64,000 nt of DNA from Opacimonas sp002292215 (GCA_943846745.1 OX044360.1:434001-498000); one strand, 5' to 3'. Shown: positions 36,229 through 45,352, counted from the stretch's first letter. The notes: generated by a model from the letters alone, not told the origin. A program made the numbers and translations.

Positions 36229-37818
36229 GCCATTAAACGCGGCTTGTAAAGCGCGTAACCGCTTGATTTGATATGATTTTAGTCCAGTACCATTTAATGT
36301 ATCAAATAACTGTTGGGCTAATGCTTCCTTATATTGTACTTGACGACAATGGTGCATGCAGGTCAGTAAGTTCAATCCAAAGGTGGGGGAATTGGGGTAT
36401 AGTTGATGTGCTTTATAATAATAGTACATAGACTGTTCAAACTGGTTATTAGCATACAGTTGACTGCCCTTTTTATTGTATCGTGCTGCACGAGTAGGTT
36501 GATCGCCGAGTAATGCTTCTTGGCTTTCAAATTGTGTTGTGCACAAAACACATTCAACGTGAGATTCTACTTTGTGTAGTTTGGTTTTCGACAAGGTTAA
36601 CAAACGTTTTACCGCAGTATGTTCCCCTATAAATTGATTAGCATTAATGGCGTGCTGAATTGTTTCTACACTGGCCCGGTCAAAATTCTGCATCCAGTCA
36701 CGTTGAAGTATACGCTGTACTTTTTCGGTATCGCCTTCGAGCAAACATACTGATGTCAAAATACAATCACGTTTTTGTAAGCTGACCGGGTCGACATCTT
36801 TTTTAGTGGCGCGCGTGAGTAAGCGTTTTGCGTGTGAAATATGAAACGATTTAGCTGTATCATCTTGCTCATGCTGGATTTTTTTAATGACACATCGCAG
36901 CAAATCAAAGGTCAGTTCTTTGAACTTATCTTTGAGCATGTGATTAGCATTACATTTGTCATTTAACAATGAAACAGCTTGGTCAATTTGCGACTGTAAA
37001 CAATATAAATGTGATTTTAGTTTGGTGGCTTGCAGCGATAAATCGCAGGTGAGTATGCGCGACAAATATTCAGAGGCAGCACTATAATCATGCTGTGTAA
37101 ACGCGACGCAAGCTAACCATTCTAGTGCTTTATCGCGGGTTGCTTTGGTTTGTAGAAGGGTATTGAGCAAACTAGCACAATTATCCCAATCACCATTTAA
37201 AAACTGACTTTTGATCATCCCCCATTTCGCCCATAGTGCATTTGGAAAGCTAGCAATGGCTAATTCATAAATGTGAAATGCCGCTAAATACTGCTGGCTT
37301 TGTAAATATAGCTGTCCAAGTAAGCGATATGTCGATTGTAAATGTTGAGGATGTGTTTCTGCGATGGCCAGCAAACCATGAATTACGGGTGCCAAACGGT
37401 CATTATCCAAATCGTTCATGTATGGGCTGAGGATCTGTCTAAACGCAAAATATTCATCAAAATGGCGTTTAAGAATGTTCAATGTGTAGGGTTTTAGAAA
37501 AATGATATCGGGATTAGCATCGATAATTTGACTGATCACCGCGGCACTCGAGTCACCGGTAATGATTGCTAAACCGGTGGATGGTTTGATCAATTTATTC
37601 ATGATCAACTCTTCACACCATTGCGTACCTGAACGTCCTCCACGTAATTCTTGATTACATAAGACGATATCAAAGTCCTGTCTAAAACAAGCTTGTTTAA
37701 ACGACTGAGGGCTAGAAAAACTACTAATTTCTAATTGATGGAAAAACAACAAATGACTTCGCAGAGTATCTCGAGAAATTGCTTCTTCATCAATTAAGGC
37801 GATCCGTAAACGTTGCAT
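36172..37818 (-). CDS. TPR protein with degenerate receiver domain
   Basis: A 548-residue protein with an N-terminal receiver-like domain (about 3-120) and a long helical TPR region (about 130-530). The acidic pocket (ALIDEEAI) and the conserved Lys (FLKPYT) are present, but the phospho-acceptor position in DIVLCNQELRGG is Asn55 instead of Asp. Related response regulators in Shewanella and Vibrio read CDYNL there. It may be a pseudo-receiver that signals without phosphorylation. ATG 37818 is chosen because the receiver begins there, although the ribosome-binding site is weak; the frame is open to 38019, inside rlmA. No DNA-binding output is seen. Confidence 0.78.
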   Translation of the reverse strand: MQRLRIALIDEEAISRDTLRSHLLFFHQLEISSFSSPQSFKQACFRQDFDIVLCNQELRGGRSGTQWCEELIMNKLIKPSTGLAIITGDSSAAVISQIIDANPDIIFLKPYTLNILKRHFDEYFAFRQILSPYMNDLDNDRLAPVIHGLLAIAETHPQHLQSTYRLLGQLYLQSQQYLAAFHIYELAIASFPNALWAKWGMIKSQFLNGDWDNCASLLNTLLQTKATRDKALEWLACVAFTQHDYSAASEYLSRILTCDLSLQATKLKSHLYCLQSQIDQAVSLLNDKCNANHMLKDKFKELTFDLLRCVIKKIQHEQDDTAKSFHISHAKRLLTRATKKDVDPVSLQKRDCILTSVCLLEGDTEKVQRILQRDWMQNFDRASVETIQHAINANQFIGEHTAVKRLLTLSKTKLHKVESHVECVLCTTQFESQEALLGDQPTRAARYNKKGSQLYANNQFEQSMYYYYKAHQLYPNSPTFGLNLLTCMHHCRQVQYKEALAQQLFDTLNGTGLKSYQIKRLRALQAAFNGLFKRTHPLRRYRIDVAVP

Positions 37819-37972
37819 GTCTATTTTGAATAAATTCTGGATAATTAATAGCTTAGTAAGTGCTTCAGATAGATAGGTATCAATATATATACGTAGGTAT
37901 GCAAATGACTGGCATAGCGAAAGCATCAATAGTTTGGTAAAATTTTGTTTTGTTGACGTTTCGGTAGTTTTT

Positions 37973-38806
37973 ATGTGGCAATGTCCATTGTGTGCTTCTC
38001 CTTTATCAGTGCAAACCAATCAGCCTTGGCGTTGTGACAATGGTCATAGTTTTGATGTTGCCAAACAAGGTTATGTCAATTTATTACCGGTGCAATTTAA
38101 AAAGTCGCTTCAACCTGGCGATGATAAAGCGATGGTACAAGCACGCGAAGCATTTTTAAATGCCGGCTTTTATGATCCATTAATTCAAGCGATTGGCGCA
38201 GATATTCGCACCCATCGTGGCGATAATACCGTGCGCTCAATTTATGATGCGGGTTGTGGTGAGGGGTATTATTTGCGACAACTCAGTGCGCTACTAGATG
38301 ATCCGCAAATCGTGTATCAAGGCAATGATATCGCGAAAAATGCAGTTATCCGAGCAGCCAAACAAGCACAACAACATCACTTAACTCAGCATCAATATGT
38401 TGTTGCGTCTTCATTTCATTTACCTTTGCAAAGTAATCAAATCGATGTCTTGTTACAAATATTTGCCCCGATAGATAGCGCCGAGGCATTACGCGTTCTG
38501 AATACCGGTGGTCTATGGTATCAAGTGGTGCCTAATCAGTCACACTTACAAGAATTCAAAGCGCATCTCTATGACACGGTGACGCCACATGCACCACAAG
38601 CCTTACCAGATATTGCACTCGTTAGAGAGCTTGATGTCGCATTCACTTTGACCTTAACCTCAATCCAAAAAAGCCAACTGTTTACGATGACTCCTTATGC
38701 TCATAGTGCTAATGCAATAAAACGAGCCTTGTGCATCGACGATCCGAGTGCTGTGACAATCGATTTTAAAATATTCGTCTATCAATTAACAGCAGAGCAG
38801 GAATAA
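37973..38806 (+). CDS. rlmA: 23S rRNA (guanine-N1)-methyltransferase RlmA
   Basis: A 277-residue SAM-dependent methyltransferase that in E. coli modifies G745 of 23S rRNA. A zinc-binding module (Cys4, Cys7, Cys21, His25: CPLC...CDNGHSFD) is followed by QGYVNLLPVQFKKS and the SAM motif IYDAGCGEGYYLRQL. ATG 37973 gives the family start MWQCPLC; the upstream in-frame extension is not conserved. Two bases separate it from gmhB. Confidence 0.92.
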   Translation: MWQCPLCASPLSVQTNQPWRCDNGHSFDVAKQGYVNLLPVQFKKSLQPGDDKAMVQAREAFLNAGFYDPLIQAIGADIRTHRGDNTVRSIYDAGCGEGYYLRQLSALLDDPQIVYQGNDIAKNAVIRAAKQAQQHHLTQHQYVVASSFHLPLQSNQIDVLLQIFAPIDSAEALRVLNTGGLWYQVVPNQSHLQEFKAHLYDTVTPHAPQALPDIALVRELDVAFTLTLTSIQKSQLFTMTPYAHSANAIKRALCIDDPSAVTIDFKIFVYQLTAEQE

Positions 38807-38808
38807 CC

Positions 38809-39387
38809 ATGACCCGCAAAAAAGCAGCTTTTTTTGACCGTGATGGAGTGATTAACGTTAATCATGGATATGTACATAATATTGACGATTTTGAGTTCAT
38901 GGATGGAGTGATTGAGTTAATGTTGTACGTGCAATCGTTAGGGTATGAGGTGATTGTTGTCACCAATCAGTCTGGGATTGCCCGTGGTATGTATACTCAG
39001 GATGATTTTGAGCAGCTGAATCAATGGATGTGCGCGCAACTGCTTGAGCGAGGTGTGATTATTACCGACACCTATTACTGTCCGCATCATCCAACTGCAG
39101 GCAATAGCTGTTTTACGCAAGAATGTACGTGTCGTAAACCCAACTCAGGTATGTTGTTACGTGCTGCTGAAGATTACGGCTACGATTTGTCACAAAGTAT
39201 TTTGATTGGGGATAATCAATCTGATATGCAATGTGCGATCAACGCACAATTACGAGCAGGATATTGGCTGTTCGATCTCGCAGCTCAGGCTGATAATGGA
39301 ACAGCCCTTGCGCAATTATCATCACAGGCAAAGAACACGCAGTTATTTCACATCAATAAACTGCGCGAGTGCCTTCACTTAATCTGA
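38809..39387 (+). CDS. gmhB: Heptose-1,7-bisphosphate 7-phosphatase (GmhB-like)
   Basis: A 192-residue HAD phosphatase of the histidinol-phosphatase/GmhB group, which removes the 7-phosphate in ADP-heptose synthesis for LPS core. Motif I is FFDRDGVINVNHGYV (Asp10, Asp12). A zinc loop CPHHPTAGNSCFTQECTCRKP and GDNQSDMQ follow. The Cys/His zinc loop is typical of GmhB. It runs 13 bases into the convergent yejM gene. The D-glycero-beta/alpha anomer preference cannot be told by eye. Confidence 0.88.
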   Translation: MTRKKAAFFDRDGVINVNHGYVHNIDDFEFMDGVIELMLYVQSLGYEVIVVTNQSGIARGMYTQDDFEQLNQWMCAQLLERGVIITDTYYCPHHPTAGNSCFTQECTCRKPNSGMLLRAAEDYGYDLSQSILIGDNQSDMQCAINAQLRAGYWLFDLAAQADNGTALAQLSSQAKNTQLFHINKLRECLHLI

Positions 39388-40928
39388 GAAAACTGACTGA
39401 TATGCTTGATTGCTCGGTTGAACATATCTGTGTTAAGTTGTTGATTTAACTGGTTCCCAGACGCTTTAGACTGAATTTCAGTTAAGCCATTACTCTTAAT
39501 TTTAGCTACATAATTGCCATTCAATAAGATGACTGAGTCATTTTCGGTTGTGACCTGCCAATCTCGCGCTTGACCGAAAATGTTTTGACCGGTTGAATAA
39601 ATGGTTGGATTTACATCACAACCCAACTGCGCAAAAATACTCGGTACAATATCCTCATCGATCATGACTTGTTGACTCAATGTTTTATTACTCCACACCA
39701 TACCGTTAACCCCTTTATTAGAGAGGTTAGGTGTCATAATCAGCCAATTCTGTGACGTACTTGACTCGCTCATTATTGCTATATTTTGAGTTAATGTATC
39801 GAGCTGGCTAGCATTAATAAAAGCAAAGGTGATACCGGGTTGTGGTTGTTCAAGTGTACGAGTTAGTTCTGAAAAATCTAGCGTGATGATTTTATTGTCA
39901 CCAATGCCGGTATTTGACGGGCTGTACAAGTGAATGGGTAACTTAATTCCACTGAGAACATCAACTATTACCGGGGTCGATTCTTTAAGATAATGATGAT
40001 ACAAATTAGGTAAACTAAATAATGCAGTTTTGACTAATACATCTAACGTATTGGATGGACGAAAATAGCGAGTCGATGACCATTCAGTTGGCAAGGCTGT
40101 TGAGGGAACGATAGCATCCGTCACATACAATATAACCCAGCTAGACGTTCTGTCGATAGGACAATAAAGCGGTTCTTTGGGATAGGCAAGCTGTTCAATG
40201 TTATACGTAAATTGAACCGATTTTTGTTGTTCGTAATCGGTAATATTTAACAGACCATAGCGTGATAATGTCGTTTTGGCTGTAGAAGGATAAGACAGTG
40301 GAAACATATTATCTTGGAGCATGATCGGTTGGTATAAACGCGCATCAGCCCAGACGTGTAATGCATGAGAACCAATAAAGCTGAATAAAAACAAGCCAAT
40401 CACAGACTGACCCACACGCTTTCGGCTAAACCGTTCGATGCGTTTCCACAAGGCATTTGCCATTAATAACTGAAAACCAAACCAGACAATAAACAGCAGA
40501 CTCAAAAAAGCCCATTCTTGCCATGAGAATAAGGCTATCTGAGAGGCCGTTTCATCAACAATTAATTCACTAGAACGTAAACTTAAATGTAAACCTGTGC
40601 GGTTGAACAGCAATGCATCAAACGCTAGTAAGGCAAGTCCCACTGCTGCGATAAAGGAGGCAAAGGTTTTGACAAAACGGATATTTTCCAACATGTAACA
40701 CATGGGGAGGATGAAAATGACAAAGCCGATAAACGTAATAAAACTAATATGCCCAAACCAATTAGCAATCAGATAAATCTGGCCTAACAGGTTATCGGGG
40801 AAAGGGGCAGAGAATACATAGATAGATGCTATTACCAGAGCGATGATAATATTGAAAAACGCAAACCAATGACCCCAGCTGACTAAGCGAGAAACCTTCT
40901 GACGGCGTGGTGATTCAGCAAAAATCAT
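39375..40928 (-). CDS. yejM: YejM/PbgA-like DUF3413 membrane protein, shortened
   Basis: A 517-residue inner-membrane protein with five N-terminal TM segments (about 20-42, 52-78, 86-106, 134-158, 174-192) in the DUF3413 pattern, followed by a periplasmic sulfatase-like domain. In E. coli YejM (586 residues) regulates LpxC turnover through LapB in response to LPS. Here the periplasmic part is about 70 residues shorter, and the usual VDG/D-G motif and the GRGIPL-like segment are missing or unrecognisable. The N-terminal half is well conserved. The preceding yejL and divergent yejK confirm the locus. It overlaps convergent gmhB by 13 bases. Confidence 0.85.
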   Translation of the reverse strand: MIFAESPRRQKVSRLVSWGHWFAFFNIIIALVIASIYVFSAPFPDNLLGQIYLIANWFGHISFITFIGFVIFILPMCYMLENIRFVKTFASFIAAVGLALLAFDALLFNRTGLHLSLRSSELIVDETASQIALFSWQEWAFLSLLFIVWFGFQLLMANALWKRIERFSRKRVGQSVIGLFLFSFIGSHALHVWADARLYQPIMLQDNMFPLSYPSTAKTTLSRYGLLNITDYEQQKSVQFTYNIEQLAYPKEPLYCPIDRTSSWVILYVTDAIVPSTALPTEWSSTRYFRPSNTLDVLVKTALFSLPNLYHHYLKESTPVIVDVLSGIKLPIHLYSPSNTGIGDNKIITLDFSELTRTLEQPQPGITFAFINASQLDTLTQNIAIMSESSTSQNWLIMTPNLSNKGVNGMVWSNKTLSQQVMIDEDIVPSIFAQLGCDVNPTIYSTGQNIFGQARDWQVTTENDSVILLNGNYVAKIKSNGLTEIQSKASGNQLNQQLNTDMFNRAIKHISQFSQIK

Positions 40929-40931
40929 AGA

Positions 40932-41147
40932 TTAGTCCTTTACGCTGCGCTGTAATACATCACAAAATTGTTTGACCATTTGTGGCCTAATTCGTTCATC
41001 AACCTGATTCGAAAAAATATGAGTAATGGCATTACCCAATACCATTAAAGACAAATCTCGCGTAGCTTGATGCTTTTCTAAACACATTAATACTTCATTT
41101 AATATTGTTTCAAACTGTGCATCATCATACTGAGATTGTTGTGGCAT
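40932..41147 (-). CDS. yejL: YejL (DUF1414/UPF0352)
   Basis: A 71-residue helical protein of the UPF0352 family, function unknown. The pattern FETILNEVLMCLEKHQA...DLSLMVLGNAITHIF is the family core. It is 3 bases upstream of yejM and divergent from yejK, the conserved yejKLM arrangement of gammaproteobacteria. Confidence 0.92.
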   Translation of the reverse strand: MPQQSQYDDAQFETILNEVLMCLEKHQATRDLSLMVLGNAITHIFSNQVDERIRPQMVKQFCDVLQRSVKD

Positions 41148-41265
41148 AAGGGTTGTCTCTTTAAGTTTAGGAATGGCATTAGAACAGTATATGCAAAATA
41201 TCTGATCTATATGATTTTTCTAGATTATAATAGCAAACACTTATATCACCAACAGTGAATTTATC

Positions 41266-42354
41266 ATGAGCGCAATTATCAAGCATTTTGTCATGCATCA
41301 ATTAGCGATTAATAGCGAACAGCGTTTGGCATTAACGCCTAAAAATGCATGTTTTGACATTGGTCCTTCTACCGAAGCATTAGCCCATGAAATTAACCAA
41401 GCGTTCAATTCTAAACCTGGTAAAGGGGTGGGTGGTTTTGCCTCAATTGAAGTATTAAAGGCCGCTTCAGGTAGTGATGAAGATGGTGCTGATCCACAAA
41501 ATAGTGTAACTGCCGTAAACGCGGGTCCACAATTTAAAGAATTGTTAGGGGCGACCATTCAAGATGCCGAGCATTTCATCGAATTATCTAAAGGCGGTAG
41601 TCAGCTGCTTATCAAGGCATTAGTCGAAGATGGATTAGTTGAGACCGGCTATATTGTATTTATACATTATGAATTTTTGGCGACGGAATATTTACTTATT
41701 GCGCTGCTCAACACGAAACAACATGTCGAAGTGACGGACGATCTAGAACTCAGTTACTCGGATCACCTTGATGTCCCTAAAATGCAATTAGCGGTGCGTA
41801 TTGATTTAACGCAATACACCACTCAGCCAGAATTACATCGTTATGTTAGTTTTATTAAAGGTCGAATGGGACGCAAAGTTTCGGACTTTTTCATGCGTTT
41901 TGTCGGTTGTGAAGAAAAAGTAGATATCAAAGCACAAAACAAACAATTAATTGCACAAGTTGATGATTATTTAGCCACTGAACAATTATCCACCGAAGAA
42001 AAACAAGTGTCCCGTGGCGTGGTTGCAGATTACTACAAACAAAAAATAGCGTCGGGTGAAGATATCAATGTTTCCGAGTTAGCTGCTAAATTACCTAAAA
42101 ATGAAGAGCAACAGTCTGATTTTAGTGTGTTTAATGCCCATCTCGAGCAACCCTTGGAGCCTCAGTTTCAACCTGACCGAGCAGCGTTAAAGCCGCTTGC
42201 TAAGTTTTCTGGACAAGGTGGCGGTGTAACATTGAGCTTTGATCGTAATTTACTTGGAGATAAAGTACACTACGACCCTGTTACCGATACCTTAGTTATT
42301 AAAGGCATCCCACCTAATTTAAAAGATCAATTGTCTAAAGCCGACAAAGATTAG
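41266..42354 (+). CDS. yejK: Nucleoid-associated protein YejK (NdpA)
   Basis: A 362-residue nucleoid-associated protein; E. coli YejK (335 residues) interacts with topoisomerase IV. The N-terminus IIKHFVMHQLAIN and the central SKGGSQLL and MRFVGCEE region are family-typical, and the C-terminus GGVTLSFDRNLLGDKVHYD is well conserved. The extra length is in a Gln/Glu-rich linker near 290-310. Followed at 12 bases by the QueD-like gene. Confidence 0.92.
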   Translation: MSAIIKHFVMHQLAINSEQRLALTPKNACFDIGPSTEALAHEINQAFNSKPGKGVGGFASIEVLKAASGSDEDGADPQNSVTAVNAGPQFKELLGATIQDAEHFIELSKGGSQLLIKALVEDGLVETGYIVFIHYEFLATEYLLIALLNTKQHVEVTDDLELSYSDHLDVPKMQLAVRIDLTQYTTQPELHRYVSFIKGRMGRKVSDFFMRFVGCEEKVDIKAQNKQLIAQVDDYLATEQLSTEEKQVSRGVVADYYKQKIASGEDINVSELAAKLPKNEEQQSDFSVFNAHLEQPLEPQFQPDRAALKPLAKFSGQGGGVTLSFDRNLLGDKVHYDPVTDTLVIKGIPPNLKDQLSKADKD

Positions 42355-42366
42355 CGGAACCACAAC

Positions 42367-43245
42367 ATGCACCTATTTGTAAACGATTTAACTGTCATGG
42401 ATTTTTCTTACTTATGCCCGAAACGGGGTATGGTAGGTGAGAGCTGGATCGTCGATGTTATTTTAGCAGGTGAGCTGAATGAAGAAAGCATGGTCCAAGA
42501 CTTTGGGATTGTTAAAAAGCAACTCAAAGGCTTAATTGATCAATATGTGGATCATAAGCTACTTGTGCCTGCGGAACATGCGTTTGCACAAATTACTCAT
42601 CGTGAAAAAAATATGGTGCAAGTGAGCTTTCAACGTCCTAATGATCGTACGATTCATATGTATTGCCCAGACGAAGCTTATGGGTTTATTTATGCTGATG
42701 AAATCAATATGGAAAGTGTAGGAGCGTATCTAAAAGATGCTTTGGCGATACATTTACCTGATAATGTTGATGATATTGAGTTGTTATTGCGTGCTGAGGT
42801 GATTACTACGCCGTTTTATCATTATACGCATGGGCTAAAAAAGCATGACGGAAATTGTCAGCGTATTGCCCACGGTCATCGTTCAAAAATTACTATCATT
42901 GAAGATGGCACTGAAAATTTGGCAGCAGAAGCTTATTGGGCTGAACGTTGGGCTGATATTTACATTGGTTCTACTGAAGATCAGGTGACGATTAGTCAAT
43001 TACATTGTGATTATGGTGATGTGGCAGATGCAACGCATACCGCATTTGCATATGAATCATCGCAGGGGTATTTTGAAATGGCGATAAGTCGAGCTGAATG
43101 CGAAGTCATTGACCGCGACTCTACAGTTGAATGTCTGGCGCAATATTTACTCGAAGAGCAAACTAAGCGTTCTCATGCGGGTCAGATCAAAATTATCGCT
43201 TTTGAAGGAGTCGGCAAGGGCGCGATTGTTCAAACAACGCCTTAA
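42367..43245 (+). CDS. Tandem QueD/PTPS-like T-fold protein
   Basis: A 292-residue protein that reads as two 6-pyruvoyl-tetrahydropterin synthase (T-fold) units. The first (1-140) keeps ESMVQDFGIVKKQLKGLIDQYVDHKLL, typical of QueD, but the zinc HGH motif is replaced by RGMVGES. The second (about 145-290) keeps NCQRIAHGHRSK with Cys164, His169 and His171, and ends with IIAFEGVGKGAIV. So at most the C-terminal unit has a canonical metal site. Its role (queuosine, pterin or something else) is not determinable; no other queuosine genes are nearby. It follows yejK closely. Confidence 0.75.
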   Translation: MHLFVNDLTVMDFSYLCPKRGMVGESWIVDVILAGELNEESMVQDFGIVKKQLKGLIDQYVDHKLLVPAEHAFAQITHREKNMVQVSFQRPNDRTIHMYCPDEAYGFIYADEINMESVGAYLKDALAIHLPDNVDDIELLLRAEVITTPFYHYTHGLKKHDGNCQRIAHGHRSKITIIEDGTENLAAEAYWAERWADIYIGSTEDQVTISQLHCDYGDVADATHTAFAYESSQGYFEMAISRAECEVIDRDSTVECLAQYLLEEQTKRSHAGQIKIIAFEGVGKGAIVQTTP

Positions 43246-43315
43246 CCAAACTGTTTTGTTTAGGTAAATTCCATACTAGCCGATAAATATAGAGTATCTA
43301 ATCGGTTGGTCAAAT

Positions 43316-43852
43316 ATGAGCCTGACACATCTTTGTTCGCAGATAAATTCAAATCTGCAATTACATGCATCTGCCCCCACTAGTGCTGCATTAGCGGGTG
43401 TGTGCTCTACCTTGTCAGAATCTCGTGTTAATACAACTCAACAAGCTCACTTTCATTGGCTGTTATCCTTAGCTCAAGCGCGTTCAGGTTTGGCAGAAAT
43501 GAATGTCATGCTCTCGCAAGACGAGAGCAGTAATATAGAAGATTCAGATCCACAAATCAAAGTATTAGCGACACCACCGCCACAACCATTAGCCGCCTCA
43601 AATGACCGGGTTCAAGCTATAACACATACTGCGAGTGCATTGGCTAACGGGGATATAGCAACGATGCACCTCTTACAAATCATGCATCCTCATCCACTTA
43701 GTTTGCGCAATAATCCAGATTATATTGACGACGATATAATGAATAATGGGGTGTTTTTACGCGAACAAGTGACGCTGTTCCAGCAAGCATTACACCCCGA
43801 ATTATTATATGATCTGTATGCGAAAAATTTAGCAGAACCCATAAAGCCATAA
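43316..43852 (+). CDS. Hypothetical protein
   Basis: A 178-residue soluble protein I do not recognise with confidence. The N-terminal ~70 residues are helical (HFHWLLSLAQARS), followed by an acidic stretch (SSNIEDSDPQ), PPPQPLAAS, and a C-terminal helical part ending in a charged tail. No signal peptide or catalytic motif is seen. It might belong to the uncharacterised VC2046/SO_2500 family, but that is from memory of its general pattern only. Codon use matches the neighbours, and the gene lies 70 bases after the QueD-like gene. Confidence 0.65.
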   Translation: MSLTHLCSQINSNLQLHASAPTSAALAGVCSTLSESRVNTTQQAHFHWLLSLAQARSGLAEMNVMLSQDESSNIEDSDPQIKVLATPPPQPLAASNDRVQAITHTASALANGDIATMHLLQIMHPHPLSLRNNPDYIDDDIMNNGVFLREQVTLFQQALHPELLYDLYAKNLAEPIKP

Positions 43853-43872
43853 AATAAATAAGGGTTTATGGG
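43838..43872 (+). terminator. Weak hairpin after hypothetical gene
   Basis: CCCATAAA (43838-43845) and TTTATGGG (43865-43872) form an 8-bp stem with a 19-base loop spanning the stop codon. A short GGTTTTGG follows instead of a clean T run, so termination is uncertain. Confidence 0.3.
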
Positions 43873-43964
43873 GGTTTTGGTCGCAATAGACGTTGCTTTT
43901 ACGTATACTACGCCCCGCAATTTTGCTTTGGTTTTACGTTCCAATTCGCAAGGAAATATAAAAT

Positions 43965-44960
43965 ATGTCTAAATACATCGTGTGTGCGCTGTACAAATTT
44001 GTCACACTTGAAAACTACGAAGCAATGCGTCAGCCATTACTTGACGCTATGCTTGAGAACCATATCAAAGGTACCTTATTACTGGCTGCTGAAGGGATCA
44101 ATGGCACCATCTCAGGCCCTCGTGAAGGGATTGATAATCTTTTAGCGTACTTAAATGCTGATGTCCGTATCAACCCCGTTTCTAGCAAAGAATCATTACA
44201 TGATGATGCGCCGTTTTATCGAACTAAAGTAAAACTCAAAAAAGAAATCGTAACTTTAGGAGTCGAAGGTATCGATCCACTCAAAACAGTGGGAACGTAT
44301 GTCAAACCACAAGAGTGGAATGCGCTTATTTCTGACCCTGATGTGACAGTAATAGACACACGCAATGATTACGAAATCGAAATTGGTACTTTCAAACATG
44401 CGATTGATCCGAAAACACAAACGTTTAGAGAATTTCCAGAGTATGTGAAAGAACACCTCGATCCATCGAAAAATAAAAAAGTCGCCATGTTTTGTACTGG
44501 TGGGATCCGTTGCGAAAAATCCACGGCGTATTTAAAAGAACAAGGCTTCGACGAGGTTTATCATCTTGAAGGCGGTATTTTACAATATCTAGAAGACGTG
44601 CCGAAAGAAGAAAGCTTATGGGAAGGTGACTGTTTTGTTTTTGACAACCGCGTCGCTGTTAACCACGATCTTGAAAAAAGTATTTACGATCAGTGTTATG
44701 CCTGTCGTTTACCGATTACTGCTGAAGACAAGCTCAGCGTAGAGTTTGAAGCGGGGGTGTCTTGTCCTAAATGTGCAGGCACACATAGCGACGATCAAAT
44801 TGCACGTTTTCGTGAACGCGAAAAACAAGTTGCACTCGCAGATGCGCGAAATGAATCGCATGTCGGCAGTGACGCTCGCATTGCAATGACTAAACGTCGT
44901 CAAGACAAAGGGAAAGAACGTCGAGCGCGTCGTGAAGCGATGGGTAAAACTAATATTTAA
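43965..44960 (+). CDS. trhO: tRNA uridine(34) hydroxylase TrhO (YceA)
   Basis: A 331-residue rhodanese-domain enzyme that uses O2 to hydroxylate uridine 34 of tRNAs, on the path to cmo5U/mo5U. The N-terminal acylphosphatase-like domain contains AAEGINGTISG. The rhodanese domain has VIDTRNDYEIEIGTF and the active-site loop MFCTGGIRCEKS. A C-terminal zinc-like CYACR...CPKC follows, with a basic tail. Ribosome-binding site AAGGAA precedes ATG 43965, and an extended -10-like TATACT lies in the spacer upstream. Confidence 0.94.
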   Translation: MSKYIVCALYKFVTLENYEAMRQPLLDAMLENHIKGTLLLAAEGINGTISGPREGIDNLLAYLNADVRINPVSSKESLHDDAPFYRTKVKLKKEIVTLGVEGIDPLKTVGTYVKPQEWNALISDPDVTVIDTRNDYEIEIGTFKHAIDPKTQTFREFPEYVKEHLDPSKNKKVAMFCTGGIRCEKSTAYLKEQGFDEVYHLEGGILQYLEDVPKEESLWEGDCFVFDNRVAVNHDLEKSIYDQCYACRLPITAEDKLSVEFEAGVSCPKCAGTHSDDQIARFREREKQVALADARNESHVGSDARIAMTKRRQDKGKERRARREAMGKTNI

Positions 44961-45050
44961 ATCCAAACTTAATACTATTGGTGGTTGTTGCTTCTTGGGA
45001 ATACTGTAAAATGTTTTGTACATTCATTATTCATAAGTTTGAGTTTTTTT

Positions 45051-45299
45051 ATGGAACCACAAACAAAACTAACAGAGCAACAACTTAACGATATTCGTTC
45101 AGAGTTTAACTTTTTTGATCGGGATGGTAACGGCATGATTGAGTTACCTGAATTTATTGAATTGCTGACGGTGTTAAGCCCTAAAACTAAGGTGTCTTCA
45201 GTCGAAGAAGGCTTTAATCTGATTGATGATAATCATGATGGGTCGATCGATTTTGAGGAGTTTGTACACTGGTGGCAAGAAGGTTGGTGGGAATACTAA
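45051..45299 (+). CDS. Two-EF-hand calcium-binding protein
   Basis: An 82-residue acidic protein with two canonical EF-hand loops: DRDGNGMIELPE (23-34) and DDNHDGSIDFEE (59-70), with Asp, Asn/Asp and Glu at the calcium positions. It should bind two Ca2+ as a pair. It has no signal peptide, so it is likely cytoplasmic; its target is unknown. ATG 45051 follows GAG and a T run, a poor ribosome-binding site; an in-frame start at 44985 would add a hydrophobic 22-residue N-terminus that could act as a signal or anchor, which is the main alternative. Confidence 0.8.
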   Translation: MEPQTKLTEQQLNDIRSEFNFFDRDGNGMIELPEFIELLTVLSPKTKVSSVEEGFNLIDDNHDGSIDFEEFVHWWQEGWWEY

Positions 45300-45326
45300 A
45301 TACTTAGCCCCACCTTCCTTAACAAT

Positions 45327-45352
45327 AAGCTGATATGATTCGTTATCAGCTT
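45327..45352. terminator. Bidirectional terminator
   Basis: AAGCTGATA and TATCAGCTT form a 9-bp stem with an 8-base loop between the convergent EF-hand and DEAD-helicase genes. T-rich sequence flanks both sides but without a long T run. Confidence 0.7.
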
